Assembly: GCF_014643375.1 (NCBI RefSeq)
Contig: NZ_BMJJ01000003.1
Coordinates: 1-64,000, forward strand
Length of the DNA: 64,000 nucleotides
From: Aureimonas glaciei
GTDB lineage: Bacteria; Pseudomonadota; Alphaproteobacteria; Rhizobiales; Rhizobiaceae
Reading direction: 5' to 3'
Under the pieces are notes generated by a model. That model saw only the letters and a program-made list of their open reading frames with translations, did not search any database and had not been told where the DNA came from. Positions 33,601-41,970 of this stretch are shown piece after piece (position 1 is the first letter of the stretch; every line of letters begins with the position of its first letter). Made by a program: the position numbers and the translations under genes.

Positions 33601-36189
33601 AAGCCGCGCTATGCCATCGGCGACAAGGCCACCGTCCATATCGAGCCGCGCTTTGCCGGCAAGGTCGAGGTGCTGGTCATGGACGAGCGCGTCATCGCGC
33701 GGGAGAGCGCCGACATCCCCGCCGAGGGCGGCGACGTCACGCTCGACGTCACCCGCGACTGGGGCCCGGGCGTCTACGTCACGGCCGTCCTCTACCGGCC
33801 GATGGATCTGACGGAGAAGCGCATGCCGGGCCGGGCGATCGGCCTCGTCCATGCCGCTGTCGATCCCGGCAGCCGGGCGCTCCAGGTCAGCCTCGACGCG
33901 CCGGAGCGGATCGAGCCGCGCCGCACCGTCGATGTCGGCCTCACCGTCGCCGGCATCGCCGAGGGCGAGACGGCCTATGTGACGCTCGCCGCCGTCGACG
34001 TCGGCATTCTCAACATCACCGATTTCACCGCACCCTCGCCGCAGGACTTCTACTTCGGCCAGCGGCTGCTCGGCGTCGAGATCCGCGACCTCTACTCCCG
34101 CCTCATCGACCGCATGCAGGGCGCGCCGGGCGCGGTGCGCTCGGGCGGCGACGCCGGGGCGTCGATGGTCTCGCCGCCGCCGATGGACGAGCTCGTCGCG
34201 CTGTTTTCCGGCGTCGTCACCGTCGGCGCCGACGGCAAGGTCTCGATCCCCGTAGCGGTGCCGGACTTCAACGGCACGCTGAAGCTGATGGCCGTCGCCT
34301 GGTCGAAGACCGGCGTCGGCGAGGCCAGCGCCGACCTCCTGGTGCGCGACCCGATCGTTCTCCAGGTCAGCCAGCCGCGTTTCCTGGCGCCCGGCGACAC
34401 CTCGCGCATCGCCATCGACGTCAACCATGTCGAGGGCCCGACCGGCAACGTCCAGCTGGCGCTCACCGGCGGAGAGGGCGTCGTTCGCCTCGAAGCGAAT
34501 GCCGAGGCCTCGTTCGAGCTGGCCGCCAACGGTCGCCAGCGCGTGATGGTGCCGGTGACGGCCGAAGCCGTCGGCGATGCCGCCTTCGAGCTGGCCATGA
34601 TCACGCCGGACGGCACGGTGCTGACGAAGAGTTTCCGCCTGCCCGTGCGCTCGATCGCGCCGGAGACGGTGACCAAGAGCGCCTTCGAGCTGGCGGCGAA
34701 TGGCGGCCGGCTGACGCTCGATGCCGACATCTTCGAGGGCTACGTGCCGGAGACGGTGCGCGCGACCGTGTCGATCACCGGCCTCGGCGGCTTCGACGTC
34801 GCCGGCGTCGTCCGGGCGCTCGACCGCTACCCCTATGGCTGCACCGAGCAGCTGACGAGCCGCGCCATGCCGCTCGTCTATCTCGACCAGACCATCCTCT
34901 CGGCCGGCCTTTCCGGCAGCGAGGACGTCGCCGAGCGCATCAATACGGCGATCACCGGGGTTCTGGCCAACCAGTCGTCGAACGGCAGTTTCGGCCTGTG
35001 GCGTCCCGATGCCGGCGATCTCTGGCTCGACGCCTATGTCGCCGACTTCCTGACGCGGGCGCGGGAGGCGGGCTACAAGGTGCCGCAGGAGGGCTTCACC
35101 CTCGCCCTCGACAATCTGAAGAATAGCATCAACTACCTGCCGGAACAGCCGGACTGGGGCCCGGTCGCCTACGCCTACTATGTGCTCGCCCGCAACGGCC
35201 GGGCGGCGATCGGCGACCTCCGATACTACGCCGACAACGAGGCGGAAAAGTTCAAGACGCCGCTCGCCCAGGCGCACCTGGCCGCCGCTCTGGCGCTCTA
35301 TGGCGACCGGGTCCGTTCGGAGACCGTGTTCCGCATGGCCGTGAACGGCGCCGAGGCCGACCAGAACGGCGCTCTCGCCGGCCGCAGCGACTACGGCACG
35401 CCGCTGCGCGACGGCGCCGCGGTGCTGACGCTCGGGCTCGAGGCCAAGATCGACGGCGTCGATTGGGACGGTCTCGTCCAGCGCGTCGGCATCGAGCGGT
35501 CGCAGAAGCAGTACACCTCGACGCAGGAGGATGCCTGGTCGCTGCTCGCCGCCCACGCGCTCCTGAACAGCCGCCCGCCGAGCCTCACCATCGACGGCGA
35601 CGACCGCGAGGGCGCCTTCGCCGCCTCCTACGATGCGGCGGCGCTGGCGACGCCGGTCGGATTCGCCAACCGCGGGGCGGCGCCCGTCTCGGCCGAGATG
35701 ACGCTGGCCGGCGTTCCGCGCGAGGCGCCGCCGGCGGAAAGCGCCGGCTATGCCATCACCCGCAGCTACTACACGCTGGACGGCGAGACGGCCGATCCCT
35801 CGACGGTCGGCCAGGGCGACCGCCTCGTCGCCGTGCTCGACGTGCAGCCGGGCGACACGGAGGCGGCGCGCCTCATCATCGACGACCCGCTGCCGGCCGG
35901 CTTCGAGATCGACAACCCGTCGATCCTGCGCAGCGGCGACGTGGCGAGCCTTGGCTTCCTCGAGCTGACCAGCGAAGCCGCCCACACCGAGTTCCGCGCC
36001 GACCGCTTCGTCGTCGCGGTCAACCAGGAAGCCGGCAGCAATGCCTCGATGCGCTTCGCCTACATCGTGCGCGCCGTGTCGCCCGGCGAATTTGTGCACC
36101 CGGCGGCCGTCGTCGAGGACATGTACCGCCCCGAACGCCGCGGCCGCACCGACGAGGGCCGGGTCACGGTCGTCGGCGCGCTGAAGTAG
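30676..36189 (+). CDS. Bacterial alpha-2-macroglobulin with PAN-like domain
   Basis: The 1837-residue product has a signal peptide (RRGAVLATVLLAALADQTAFA) and a Cys-containing PAN/apple-like module in the first 100 residues (CETACLADAKCQAFTLN). MG domains follow, and then the thioester motif CTEQ at 1389-1392 in YPYGCTEQLTSRAMP with an alpha-alpha toroid after it. Such periplasmic proteins trap host or foreign proteases and are usually paired with PBP1C, which follows here. The ATG at 30676 has GGGGAAG upstream, and I prefer it to the ATG at 30652. The intact thioester indicates the trapping type. A huge antisense open frame covers this gene but is only a codon-bias shadow. Confidence 0.93.
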   Translation: MRNVFRMRRGAVLATVLLAALADQTAFAQPAAERRIVSSPHADYFGGDYDILKDVDANICETACLADAKCQAFTLNTATKWCFLKSEIGELRYADKATSGRVVTAAALSENQIAEREAELAFLPKDQRDAAAQLRLAVADEERDAGLDDGAIAASAETALERRDFGEAARLYREALKRDPADYDAWRGMALATLAFTSDDYEQKQANDALRAPAAINAYVTAPDAVGMARALDLLAQTMAASEDWARAIKTWRASIAVLDLAETRTRLDAAVASHGFRITDNTVDNNAANPRLCVNFSEALAPSLIDSETIGNYVSVDGGENLPVSASGSQVCVEGVAHGARYRLVVRPGILSASGEKTTRPSDLSVYVRDRDPSAHFASNAYVLPAGGEATIPITTVNTDTVQARLVRIGDRQLARTIAESRFLGQFASYEVDDIADNQGEQVWKGFVDVARKTNEEVVTAIPVSALVQDLQPGVYLLSATATNAKNDYEALATQWFVLTDIGLSTFAAEDGFHVLARSLGTASPLSGIKLDLVAANNEVLGSVVTDDKGYARLSAGLMRGTGGDRPAVLMAAAAKAPGSEGQEDFVFLDLTATPFDLTDRGVEGRQPAGALDVFLTPERGIYRTGDTAHFTGLMRDGRGEAVEGLTLTGIVTRPDGVEFARQPIAGETAGGFAWDTTFPANAMRGAWTFALFTDPKRPALAQQSVLVDDFEPQKIDFDLSVDGDVLDPAAPPAASVDVRYLFGAAATGLEVAGETILQVADGIDGFPGYRFGLADDAPTAMRIPFSGDVTDEAGTSAIAIEAFEPPVTTKPLKAEVRVQVTDAGGRPVEKTVELPLAGAKPRLGIKPLFDGAVGQGSEALFDVVALGPDAAQTDLSGVEWVVNKVTMNFQWYQSNGRWNYEPTRSVARVASGTLDLSADAAGKIAIPVEWGGYELVLKDPAGEALPASFAFDAGWYVAATSAETPDILKVSLDKPRYAIGDKATVHIEPRFAGKVEVLVMDERVIARESADIPAEGGDVTLDVTRDWGPGVYVTAVLYRPMDLTEKRMPGRAIGLVHAAVDPGSRALQVSLDAPERIEPRRTVDVGLTVAGIAEGETAYVTLAAVDVGILNITDFTAPSPQDFYFGQRLLGVEIRDLYSRLIDRMQGAPGAVRSGGDAGASMVSPPPMDELVALFSGVVTVGADGKVSIPVAVPDFNGTLKLMAVAWSKTGVGEASADLLVRDPIVLQVSQPRFLAPGDTSRIAIDVNHVEGPTGNVQLALTGGEGVVRLEANAEASFELAANGRQRVMVPVTAEAVGDAAFELAMITPDGTVLTKSFRLPVRSIAPETVTKSAFELAANGGRLTLDADIFEGYVPETVRATVSITGLGGFDVAGVVRALDRYPYGCTEQLTSRAMPLVYLDQTILSAGLSGSEDVAERINTAITGVLANQSSNGSFGLWRPDAGDLWLDAYVADFLTRAREAGYKVPQEGFTLALDNLKNSINYLPEQPDWGPVAYAYYVLARNGRAAIGDLRYYADNEAEKFKTPLAQAHLAAALALYGDRVRSETVFRMAVNGAEADQNGALAGRSDYGTPLRDGAAVLTLGLEAKIDGVDWDGLVQRVGIERSQKQYTSTQEDAWSLLAAHALLNSRPPSLTIDGDDREGAFAASYDAAALATPVGFANRGAAPVSAEMTLAGVPREAPPAESAGYAITRSYYTLDGETADPSTVGQGDRLVAVLDVQPGDTEAARLIIDDPLPAGFEIDNPSILRSGDVASLGFLELTSEAAHTEFRADRFVVAVNQEAGSNASMRFAYIVRAVSPGEFVHPAAVVEDMYRPERRGRTDEGRVTVVGALK

Positions 36190-36231
36190 GCGGCGGGCGG
36201 GCGAGCGAGGCGGCATCGGTTTGCGCGGGGT

Positions 36232-36347
36232 ACCCCCCTCTGTCCTGCCGGACATCTCCCCCTCAAGGGGGGAGATCGGACAATCGCAACCCTTCGCGCG
36301 CCTGATCTCCCCCCTTGAGGGGGAGATGCCGGCAGGCAGAGGGGGGT
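36232..36347. repeat. Palindromic repeats, family B (inverted pair)
   Basis: ATCTCCCCCTCAAGGGGGGA near 36253 and its inverted counterpart near 36305 form two GC hairpins, each flanked by a CTGCCGG...CCCCTC arm. Family B also occurs at 43911-44375, 63354-63479 and inside the GTA terminase at about 62550. Confidence 0.85.
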
Positions 36348-36412
36348 GCGCTGCCGCAACGGCTCGGCTAGGGCCGGCGACCACGGCCCTGCCGCACGCG
36401 ACAATTGCCATG

Positions 36413-36499
36413 CCCCTCATCCTGAGCCTGTCGAAGGGCGAGGGGCACGCACCACCGTCGTGCCGGCCCCTCGTGGTTCGACAGGCTCACCATGAGGGG
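36413..36499. repeat. Palindromic repeats, family A (diverged inverted pair)
   Basis: A direct copy (CCCTCATCCTGAGCCTGTCG) at 36413-36450 and an inverted copy at 36461-36499 lie between the alpha-2-macroglobulin and PBP1C genes. Both carry small substitutions relative to the copies at 24312-25100. Confidence 0.8.
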
Positions 36500-36554
36500 C
36501 TTGGGCGCTGCCGGGGCGTCGTTGGACCGGTGCTTGCAGCATACGATGACGGTC

Positions 36555-36688
36555 GTCATCCCGGCCTTGAGCCGGGATCCATGCCAAATCGCCTGAGATC
36601 CTCGAGGACGGCGGACCGGCGCCTGTCCTGCGCCCGAGCGTCTTCCTCGCTGCTTCAGCATGGATCCCGGCTCAAGGCCGGGATGACG
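36555..36688. repeat. Palindromic repeats, family C (inverted pair)
   Basis: GTCATCCCGGCCTTGAGCCG (from 36555) and its complement ending near 36688 carry the internal palindrome CCGGCTCAAGGCCGGG. The pair could fold into a large stem. It completes the repeat-filled 548-bp gap 36190-36737, which contains no gene. Confidence 0.85.
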
Positions 36689-36737
36689 AGCCGGAGAGGG
36701 GAGTGCCTCTCGACTTTCAAGCCGATGCGGCCGCGTC

Positions 36738-38813
36738 ATGCGTAGACCCCTCCTCGTCGCCACCCTCCTCGTCGTGCTCGCCGCCGCGGCGACCCTCGCC
36801 GGAGCCCGCTGGTTCGACCGTGCCATCGAGGCCCGCATCGCCGCCATGACCGAGCCGGAGACCGGCGTCACGGTGACGGCGCGTGGCGGCGAATTGCTCC
36901 GGGCTTTTGCCGACCGCGACGGGCGATGGCGGCTGGATATCGGGACGGGGGATGTCGACCAGCGCTTCGTGAAAATGCTGACCGCCTGGGAGGATCGGCG
37001 CTTCGAAAGCCATGGCGGCGTCGACTTGTGGGCGGTGCTGCGGGCGGTGTGGCAGTCGGTGCGGCATGGTCGCATCGTCTCCGGCGGCTCGACGCTGACC
37101 ATGCAGGTGGCGCGCATGCAGGAGAACCTGCCGACCGGCAGTTTCGTCTCCAAGGGCGAGCAGGTGCTCGGCGCCTACGCGCTGGAGCGGTCGCGGACGA
37201 AGGACGAGATCCTCGGCCTCTACCTCAAGCTCGCGCCCTATGGCGGCAATATCGAAGGCATCCGTGCGGCGAGCCTCGCCTGGCTCGGCAAGGAGCCGCG
37301 GCGGCTGACGGTGGCGGAGGCGGCGCTGCTGGTGGCGCTGCCGCAGGCGCCCGAACGCCTGCGGCCGGACCTCCACGCCGATCGTGCCCAGCGCGCCCGC
37401 GACCGGGTGATTTTGCGCATGCGCGATCTTGGCATTCTCTCGGAAGACGAGGCGCGGCGCGGCCAGGCCGAACCGATCCCGCGAAAGCGCCGCGACCTGC
37501 CGATGCTGGCGCCGCACGCGACCGAGCGGCTGCACCGGGAGAACCCCACCGCCCAAAAACTCATGCTCACTCTCGACGCCTCGCTGCAGCAGCGGCTGGA
37601 AGACTATGCCAAGGCGCGTGTGACAGCGATGGCAGCGCCCCTGAGCCTCGCCATTCTCGTCGCCGACCACCGCACGGGCGAAATCCTCGCCTCGGTCGGC
37701 TCGCCCGACATCTTCGACGCCAAACGGCAGGGCTATGTCGACCTGACGCGCGCGCAGCGCTCGCCCGGCTCGACGCTGAAGCCGCTGATCTATGGCCTCG
37801 CCTTCGAGCGGGGCGTCGCCCATCCCGAAAGCCTCGTCGACGACCGGCCGACGGCCTTTGCCGGCTATACCCCGCAGAATTTCGACCATGTCTTCGAGGG
37901 GCTGATTACCGCGCGCCGCGCGCTGCAGCTCTCGCGCAACCTGCCGGCGGTGGAGCTGCTCGCCGCCGTCGGCCCGTCGCGGCTGGTGCAGCGCATGCGC
38001 CGCGCCGGGGCCTCGCCCGAGCTCGGTAGCCGGACGATCCCGGGCCTGGCCATCGGCCTCGGCGGCCTCGGCCTGTCGCTGGAGGATCTCGTCAGGATCT
38101 ATGCCGGCATCGCCCATGGCGGCATGGCGAAGCCCTTGAGGATCGATGCGAGTTCCGCGGCGATCCTCGGCGCGAAGCCGGCGGCGCGCGTGCTGTCGGA
38201 ACAGGCGGCCTGGTATGTCACCTCGATCCTTGCCGGCGCGACGACGACGGTGAAGGGCTCGCCCGGGACCATCGCGCACAAGACCGGCACCTCCTTCGGC
38301 TACCGCGACGCCTGGTCGATCGGCTATGACGGCGAGCATGTCGTCGGCATCTGGCTCGGCCGGCCGGACGGCGCGCCGGTCGCCGGCCTCGTCGGACAGG
38401 ACTCGGCGGTTCCCGTGATGCGCGACGTCTTCGCCCGCATCGGCCCGCCCGTGCGCCTGCCGGGGCCGCCGCCGGGCATCCTCGCCGCCGCCGGCCGCAA
38501 CCTGCCGCCGCCGCTGCGCCTCGTCGGCAGTTCGGCGACGCGGCCGGGCAGCGCCGGACCGGCGCCGGAGATCGTCTTCCCGCCGGATGCCGCCCATGTG
38601 GAGCTCGGCCTCGCCGAGGGCGCCGCCGCCGACCTCTCCCTGAAGGTGCGCAACGGCGCGCCACCCTTCACCTGGTATGTCGACGGCGCGCCGGTGGTGC
38701 GCGGCCAGTTCGACCGCCAGGCCTCCTGGGCTGCGAAGGAGCCGGGCTTCGTCGACATCTCCGTGGTGGACTCGGCAGGCGCCGCCGCATCCAGCCGGGT
38801 CTTTGTGGACTGA
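36738..38813 (+). CDS. pbpC: Penicillin-binding protein 1C
   Basis: The product has 691 residues. The N-terminal membrane anchor is followed by the GT51 transglycosylase domain (AWEDRRFESHGGVD, GGSTLTMQVARM). The transpeptidase domain has SPGSTLKP with the catalytic Ser, SRN and KTGTSFGYRDAW. The C-terminal BiPBP_C domain follows (last about 90 residues). It polymerises and cross-links peptidoglycan. PBP1C is typically encoded next to a bacterial alpha-2-macroglobulin, as here, and may repair wall damage when the trap is engaged. The two genes are separated by an unusually long repeat-filled gap. Confidence 0.95.
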   Translation: MRRPLLVATLLVVLAAAATLAGARWFDRAIEARIAAMTEPETGVTVTARGGELLRAFADRDGRWRLDIGTGDVDQRFVKMLTAWEDRRFESHGGVDLWAVLRAVWQSVRHGRIVSGGSTLTMQVARMQENLPTGSFVSKGEQVLGAYALERSRTKDEILGLYLKLAPYGGNIEGIRAASLAWLGKEPRRLTVAEAALLVALPQAPERLRPDLHADRAQRARDRVILRMRDLGILSEDEARRGQAEPIPRKRRDLPMLAPHATERLHRENPTAQKLMLTLDASLQQRLEDYAKARVTAMAAPLSLAILVADHRTGEILASVGSPDIFDAKRQGYVDLTRAQRSPGSTLKPLIYGLAFERGVAHPESLVDDRPTAFAGYTPQNFDHVFEGLITARRALQLSRNLPAVELLAAVGPSRLVQRMRRAGASPELGSRTIPGLAIGLGGLGLSLEDLVRIYAGIAHGGMAKPLRIDASSAAILGAKPAARVLSEQAAWYVTSILAGATTTVKGSPGTIAHKTGTSFGYRDAWSIGYDGEHVVGIWLGRPDGAPVAGLVGQDSAVPVMRDVFARIGPPVRLPGPPPGILAAAGRNLPPPLRLVGSSATRPGSAGPAPEIVFPPDAAHVELGLAEGAAADLSLKVRNGAPPFTWYVDGAPVVRGQFDRQASWAAKEPGFVDISVVDSAGAAASSRVFVD

Positions 38814-38820
38814 CTGCCGG

Positions 38821-39879
38821 TCAGCCGAGCTCGTGGGCCGCCTGAAAACGCTCCGTGAACAGCGGCGCAGCTTCAGCGACGGCGGCCAGCGAATAGCCGC
38901 CTTCTTGGACGATGACGGTCGGCAGGCCGAGGCCGCCGAGGATGGTGCCGATGCGGCCGTAAGCCTCGGTGGTCACGGCGAGCTTCGACAGCGGATCGTC
39001 GCGGTGCGCGTCCCAGCCGGCCGAGATCACCAGCGCCTCTGCACCGAAACTGGAGACTTTTTCCGCCAGCCTCTCGACGGCGGCGACGAAGGCCTCGTCG
39101 TCCGCCCCAAAGGGCAGTGGCAGGTTGAGGTTAAATCCCTCGCCGTCGCCGGCGCCGGTCTCCTCGGCATAGCCGGCGAAATGCGGGTAGTAGGCGCTGG
39201 GATCGGTGTGGGTGGAGGCGACGAGGACGTCGCTGCGGCGGTAGAAGATGGCCTGCGTACCGTCGCCGTGATGGGTGTCGATGTCGAGGATCGCCACGCG
39301 CGAATAGGTCTTGCGCAAGATCTCGGCTGATATCGAGGCGTTGTTGAAGAAGCAGAAGCCGTTGGCGCGGTCGGCATAGGCGTGGTGGCCGGGCGGGCGG
39401 CAGAGCGCGAAGCTGGCACGCTCGCCCGAACGCACCGCCTCGGCCGCGGCGATGGCGGTTTGCGCCGAGGCGTAGGCGGCGCGAAAGGTGCCATCCATCA
39501 TGGCGCAGGAGAGATCGCCGATATACCAGCCGGTGCGGCCGAGAATGCCGGTGGTCCGCGGCTTTCCGCGCGGCGCGAAATCGGCGCCCGAGGAGACGTA
39601 GGGGTGGATGTTCGGCAGCACTTCCGGTCCGGCATTCGGCAGTTTCTGGAACAGGTCGTAGGCCTCCGTGAGGAAGGCGACGTAGTGGTCGGCGTGGACG
39701 GCGTGGATCGGCGCCAGGCCATGATCAGCGGGCGCCTCCTGTTGCAAGCCGAGGGCGGAGAGTTTGGCGATCAGCGTCTCGGCCCGCGCCGGGTTCTCCA
39801 GCGGGGTAATCAGGCGGCCATGGACGCCGTACTGCGTCGGCCGGTGGGCGGTCTGGGCGGGATCGAAGAACAGGCGCAT
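38821..39879 (-). CDS. Histone deacetylase family / acetylpolyamine amidohydrolase
   Basis: The product has 352 residues. Zinc-dependent deacetylase motifs are present: RPPGHHAYADRANGFCFFNN with the paired histidines, DIDTHHGDGTQAIFY with the Asp-His zinc ligands, and VISAGWDAHRDDP. Bacterial members of this length act on acetylated polyamines or related small amides rather than histones. The gene converges on pbpC with 7 bp between the stops. Substrate preference is inferred from family membership. Confidence 0.88.
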   Translation of the reverse strand: MRLFFDPAQTAHRPTQYGVHGRLITPLENPARAETLIAKLSALGLQQEAPADHGLAPIHAVHADHYVAFLTEAYDLFQKLPNAGPEVLPNIHPYVSSGADFAPRGKPRTTGILGRTGWYIGDLSCAMMDGTFRAAYASAQTAIAAAEAVRSGERASFALCRPPGHHAYADRANGFCFFNNASISAEILRKTYSRVAILDIDTHHGDGTQAIFYRRSDVLVASTHTDPSAYYPHFAGYAEETGAGDGEGFNLNLPLPFGADDEAFVAAVERLAEKVSSFGAEALVISAGWDAHRDDPLSKLAVTTEAYGRIGTILGGLGLPTVIVQEGGYSLAAVAEAAPLFTERFQAAHELG

Positions 39880-40068
39880 GGAAATCCGGGGCTGGGCGCA
39901 GGGCGCGGGCGGGTGCCGCGAGGCTATGCCAGCGCGGCGGCGCCGTCACTAGGGCGGCGAGGGGCGTCGGGCTTTTGGATGAGAAGAAAAGGGGCGACGG
40001 GTGAGACGGGGTGGCTCGGCAGCGTTTAAATCCGCGCTGTATCCCTCAGGCGCCAACCTCTCCGAATA

Positions 40069-40472
40069 GTCATTGTCGGGCTTGACCCGACAACCCACGC
40101 CGAGGCGTTACGACCGCCGCTTGGGGTCAGGGTATCGCTTTCGAGCACGCCGTTTCCTGCTGCGGGAGTGCCGGTTTCGGGTGCTTCGGCATGGGTCGTC
40201 GGGTCAAGCCCGACGATGACTATCTGAGAGGGAGGCGGCCTGCGATGTCGCCCGACGGGGGCCACTATGGGGTCGCGCGCTTGTTCGACAGGCGCAAACC
40301 CCTGATTTCGTCATTGTCGGGCTTGACCCGACAACCCATGCCGAAGCGTTTGAGCCGCCGCTTCGGGTCAGGATGCTGTGTTGAGCGGAGCATTTCCTGC
40401 TGCCGGAATGCCGGTTTCGGGTGCTTCGGCATGGGTCGTCGGGTCAAGCCCGACGATGACTATCTGAGAGGG
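40069..40472. repeat. Palindromic repeats, family D, in a duplicated block
   Basis: GTCATTGTCGGGCTTGACCC and its complement GGGTCAAGCCCGACGATGAC alternate at 40069-40097 (+), 40190-40220 (inverted), 40310-40338 (+) and 40430-40460 (inverted). The segment 40069-40232 is repeated with changes at 40310-40472, so a unit of about 160 bp was duplicated with about 240-bp spacing. The surrounding gap 39880-40572 has no convincing gene. Confidence 0.85.
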
Positions 40473-40572
40473 AAACGCCGGGCATGTCGCGCCCCGAAAG
40501 GGCGCGACATGCCCATGATCCCGCGCATCTCTCTGCTGCTCCCGTCCGCCGCAACCGCAGTGGCGACGGGGG

Positions 40573-41469
40573 TTACCCCTCGCGCTTGATCCCGTTCAGT
40601 TCGGCGACGACGTCGGTGAGCATGGGCACGAAATCGTCGCCACGGCCGATCGATTCCGCCGTGGCGTAGGAGTTCTTCACGGCGCTGGCGATGTGCGTGG
40701 CGATGCCGGATTCGTTGGCCATGGAGACGAGGTAGCGGGTGTCCTTGTGGGCGTTCTTCAGGGTGAACTTGTGGGCGTCGCGGTCGCGACCGACGACGTA
40801 TTGCATGAAGGTCTGGTAGAAGCCGCAGTCCATCCGGCCGCCGGAGAGGACGCTGTGGAAGATTTCGGGCGAGACGCCGGATTTCTGGCCGATGGCGAGC
40901 GCCTCGGCATAGAGCGCGCCATAGCCGAGCGAGAGGAAATTGTTGAGGAGCTTCATCGTGTGGCCGGAGCCGATCTCGCCGGTGTGGACGATCTTGCCGG
41001 CCCAGGTGTCGATCAGCGGGCGGACCTTCTCCATCAGGTCAGGTGTGGCGCCGACCATGCAGTCGAGCGTGCCGGTCCAGGCCTCCTTCGGTGTGCGCGA
41101 CAGCGGCGCGTCGACGAGCGTGACGCCCTTGGCCGCGCAGAGATCGAAGAGCTGACGCGTGGAGACGGGGTTGGAGGTCGAGCTGTCGAGGATGATCAGG
41201 CCGGGCCTGGCGGTGGAGAGGAGACCCTCGGGGCCGGCGATCACGGCCTCGACCTCGGGCGAGCCGGGCAGGCAGAGGACGATCATGTCGCAGGAAGCGC
41301 CGAGCTCGGCCACCGAGCCGGCCTCGGTCGCGCCGCGCGTCACCAGGTCCTCGATCGCCTCGCGCTTGCGGTTGGGCAGCGCGCGGAGGGCATAGCCCTT
41401 TTCGACGATGTTCTTGGCCATGCCGTGGCCCATGTAGCCGAGGCCGATAAAGCCAATGGTGTCGGTCAT
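40573..41469 (-). CDS. NAD(P)-dependent beta-hydroxyacid dehydrogenase (3-hydroxyisobutyrate dehydrogenase family)
   Basis: The product has 298 residues. The N-terminal Rossmann fold has GFIGLGYMGHGMAKN. The substrate segment DAPLSRTPKEAWTGTL and the catalytic lysine in GSGHTMKLLNNFLSLG complete the family signature. It oxidises or reduces a small beta-hydroxyacid. Members include 3-hydroxyisobutyrate, tartronate semialdehyde and glyoxylate reductases, and the exact substrate cannot be told. The DAPLSRTPKEA segment differs from the usual DAPVSGG, which suggests a divergent substrate. It is a single gene between two long intergenic stretches. Confidence 0.88.
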   Translation of the reverse strand: MTDTIGFIGLGYMGHGMAKNIVEKGYALRALPNRKREAIEDLVTRGATEAGSVAELGASCDMIVLCLPGSPEVEAVIAGPEGLLSTARPGLIILDSSTSNPVSTRQLFDLCAAKGVTLVDAPLSRTPKEAWTGTLDCMVGATPDLMEKVRPLIDTWAGKIVHTGEIGSGHTMKLLNNFLSLGYGALYAEALAIGQKSGVSPEIFHSVLSGGRMDCGFYQTFMQYVVGRDRDAHKFTLKNAHKDTRYLVSMANESGIATHIASAVKNSYATAESIGRGDDFVPMLTDVVAELNGIKREG

Positions 41470-41970
41470 GAAATTCTCCCTTGGGCGGCCGAAGATGTCA
41501 GATCAGCCTATTTTCAGTTCGATTCCGCCGACGGCGCGAAGCGGTTGCCGGCGGCTCAAAGAGCCGCGTCGGCGCCCCTGGCGCGACGTCCTCCCTGACG
41601 GCAAAGAAAGGCCGCTGGCAGAGCGCCAGTGGCCTCGTTGAAGATGGCGCAGCTGGGGCAAAAGTCCCGCCGCTGGGTTTCGCTACCGCGGTTCAGACGT
41701 CAGCGCAGCATCCTATGATCCTGAATCCGGATCCTCGCAGATTGAATCGCGACGTTGCGTCATCGCTTGAGGGTCCCGCAAGAGGTTTGAGGTGAAGCAG
41801 GAGGGGCGGCCCCGTTTCGGTCGGCGGATGGCTTCTCTCTGCTGTCGTATCCTTGGTCCGGCTAGCGGCGATTATACTTCCGAAAAGGTCACGCTGACAT
41901 ATTTCCATCCAGAATCCGGCGACGCCGGCAAGCGCTTGTTCGGAGACTCGAATTCTGCTTTGGCAAGGTC
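41470..41970. other. Intergenic stretch, no gene seen
   Basis: These 501 bp lie upstream of the dehydrogenase and downstream of the Liv operon. A short stem GCGGCTC/GAGCCGC with a three-base loop is at 41551-41567. Nothing else is supported, and the possible frames have no start signals. Confidence 0.45.

Noticed and set aside
30445-36420. A 1991-codon open frame antisense to the alpha-2-macroglobulin gene
   Set aside because: It mirrors the strong codon bias of the sense gene, is rich in Arg/Gly/Asp/His, has no domain and no start signal.
40191-40589. A 132-codon frame in the family D repeat block
   Set aside because: It consists of translated palindromic repeats.
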